A stretch of DNA of 15,770 bases from Muribaculaceae bacterium (GTDB lineage Bacteria; Bacteroidota; Bacteroidia; Bacteroidales; Muribaculaceae), in contig VSPF01000058.1 of the NCBI GenBank assembly GCA_009775195.1, forward strand, positions 1-15,770, read 5' to 3'. Under the pieces are notes generated by a model. It searched no databases and was not told the origin of the DNA. It was given only the letters and a program-made list of their open reading frames with translations. The position numbers and the translations under genes were made by a program. How positions within the stretch are numbered: position 1 is the stretch's first letter; every line of letters starts with the position of its first letter. Positions 15,073 to 15,770 of this stretch are shown here, piece by piece.

Positions 15073-15104
15073 CAAATATAGCAAAAACGCTCGAAATAGA
15101 CAAA
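15073..15104 (-). promoter_or_regulatory. Bacteroidota consensus promoter of the lysS cluster
   Basis: On the minus strand, TTTG (15104-15101) is followed after exactly 20 nt by TATATTTG (15080-15073). Both boxes match the Bacteroidota -33/-7 consensus TTTG and TAnnTTTG perfectly and the spacing is ideal. The -7 box ends 56 nt before the lysS ATG. It is the best promoter in the window and probably drives the whole minus-strand cluster. Confidence 0.85.
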
Positions 15105-15161
15105 TCGTGGCAAAAAGGGGGCTGCGTCAAATTAAGACTACCACCAAAGCATGTCCTATTT

Positions 15162-15728
15162 TTATTTTTCATAGAAGCAGTCACCTGCCCAATCGGCCAC
15201 ATTATTGTCAATATAATTCATGATATTGTCAAACGACCATTGATTTCGTATTATATGTTCATAATACCGAGATTGCCAGACCGGTAGGGACGCGATTAAT
15301 CGCGTCCGCGCAGTCCGTGTCACACCAGCCTTGAAAGCTCCAATTATTGTTGCAAGACTGCTATTGTGATGAAAATCGCTAACAGGTTCCGCATGTCTCG
15401 GGCCTTTAAGGCAACCCATGCTTGTGGCGGCTACTTTGGTCGCATTGGTTACTGTTGCCTCGGCGGACGCGATTAATCGCGTCCCTACTGAGATAACCAA
15501 ATGAATGTGGTTGGGCATGACCACATAATTCCAAACCTCAACATTATGGTAATGAGAGGGCAAGGAATTAATGTGTTCGTCGACAATTTTACCAAGTTCC
15601 GTCGGATAGAATGAAGAACAAGAGATTCGTCCTAATAGAGGCTGCCTTAGAGCAGTACATATCGTAATGAAATATATACCGCCATTATAATCATGCCATT
15701 CTGCTCGGAAACGGTGTCTTTCACTCAT
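15162..15728 (-). CDS. REP-associated tyrosine transposase (RAYT, Y1_Tnp family)
   Basis: A 188-residue single-domain Y1/HUH transposase related to the IS200/IS605 TnpA. The N-terminal beta strand NGGIYFITICTALRQPLLG (15-33), the HUH motif VVMPNHIHLVI (69-79, His74 and His76), the helix SLATIIGAFKAGVTR (124-138) and VWQSRYYEHIIRN (150-162, nucleophile Tyr155 or Tyr156) follow the RAYT order, ending with IMNYIDNNVADW. Family enzymes cut and rejoin single-stranded REP hairpins headed by GTAG or GGAG. Unusually, two perfect REP-like palindromes lie in frame within this gene, each encoding TRLIAS (residues 83-88 and 142-147), in the two loops flanking the conserved helix. The catalytic motifs look intact. 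Its ATG follows directly on a TAA of an upstream frame. It ends 145 nt before lysS. Confidence 0.93.
   Translation of the reverse strand: MSERHRFRAEWHDYNGGIYFITICTALRQPLLGRISCSSFYPTELGKIVDEHINSLPSHYHNVEVWNYVVMPNHIHLVISVGTRLIASAEATVTNATKVAATSMGCLKGPRHAEPVSDFHHNSSLATIIGAFKAGVTRTARTRLIASLPVWQSRYYEHIIRNQWSFDNIMNYIDNNVADWAGDCFYEK
15284..15307 (+). repeat. REP-like element 1: GTAG plus 20-bp perfect palindrome
   Basis: GTAG (15284-15287) is followed by GGACGCGATTAATCGCGTCC (15288-15307), a perfect palindrome. The 5' tetranucleotide and hairpin are the hallmark of REP sequences served by RAYT transposases. It lies inside the RAYT gene near the codons for the catalytic-Tyr helix. Confidence 0.9.
15465..15488 (-). 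repeat. REP-like element 2: inverted copy, GTAG plus 20-bp perfect palindrome
   Basis: The same palindrome GGACGCGATTAATCGCGTCC occupies 15465-15484, with GTAG on the minus strand at 15488-15485. It is inverted relative to element 1, so both GTAG heads point outward, the arrangement of a BIME (15284-15488, 205 bp). It lies just after the codons of the HUH motif. Confidence 0.9.
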
Positions 15729-15770
15729 TTAGTATTTTGCCAAAAAGTAGGAGCCGGGGGCGAGGACGAT
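15729..15770 (-). CDS. Possible C-terminal end of an upstream gene (partial)
   Basis: From the window edge the minus strand reads IVLAPGSYFLAKY and a TAA at 15729-15731, directly followed by the RAYT ATG. The codons are GC-ending like those of the native genes (ATC GTC CTC GCC CCC GGC TCC TAC). Thirteen residues are too few to identify a product, and chance cannot be excluded. Confidence 0.35.
   Translation of the reverse strand: MVLAPGSYFLAKY

Noticed and set aside
15017..15161. T-box or other riboswitch in the lysS leader
   Set aside because: The leader is only about 50 nt with one 5-bp hairpin; no T-box or terminator/antiterminator pair is visible.

Overview
This window looks like a chromosomal segment of a Bacteroidota bacterium, most likely order Bacteroidales. 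The family is uncertain; a Muribaculaceae-like gut lineage is my guess. The reasons are the YidE/AspT-type duplicated-permease end, a ParE (not GyrB) of the Bacteroidales type, a lysyl-tRNA synthetase of about 577 residues with a C-terminal extension, and promoter boxes matching the Bacteroidota consensus TTTG / TAnnTTTG. The housekeeping genes are GC-rich (about 55-60% by eye). Several accessory genes are clearly more AT-rich.

Layout. Positions 1-975 (+) hold the C-terminal part of an AspT/YidE-family membrane transporter, closed by a strong rho-independent terminator. Next come a GNAT acetyltransferase (1128-1625, +) and an AT-rich AlbA_2/Schlafen-like ATP-binding protein (1837-3504, +). 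The convergent gap at 3505-3795 holds a 22-bp tandem repeat, what looks like the decayed antisense 3' end of another AlbA_2-type gene, and the terminator of the long minus-strand cluster.

From 15016 down to 3796, all on the minus strand, runs a housekeeping cluster: lysS, gpsA, rlmN, pdxA, parE, coaD and an S41 C-terminal-processing peptidase. It covers lysyl-tRNA charging, glycerol-3-phosphate supply for phospholipids, 23S rRNA A2503 methylation, vitamin B6 synthesis, chromosome decatenation, CoA synthesis and envelope proteolysis. A clear promoter stands in front of lysS, and tight spacings (1 nt, overlap, 11 nt, 22 nt) suggest co-transcription. Two AT-rich intruders interrupt it. One is a roughly 500-bp cassette with a four-helix-bundle gene, bounded by a near-perfect 27-bp inverted repeat, between rlmN and pdxA. 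The other is a second AlbA_2/ATPase regulator-like gene with an in-frame 12-bp tandem repeat, between pdxA and parE.

At the right end (15162-15728, minus) lies a REP-associated tyrosine transposase (RAYT). Its own coding sequence contains two perfect 20-bp palindromes, each headed by GTAG and placed in inverted orientation, so a complete REP pair is embedded in frame inside the transposase gene. The last 42 bases look like the end of another minus-strand gene.

The items most worth following up are the RAYT with its internal REP pair, the inverted-repeat-bounded four-helix-bundle cassette that supplies the rlmN stop codon, and the length-variable charged linker of the second AlbA_2 protein. 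No searches were run; family names rest on motifs read from the translations.
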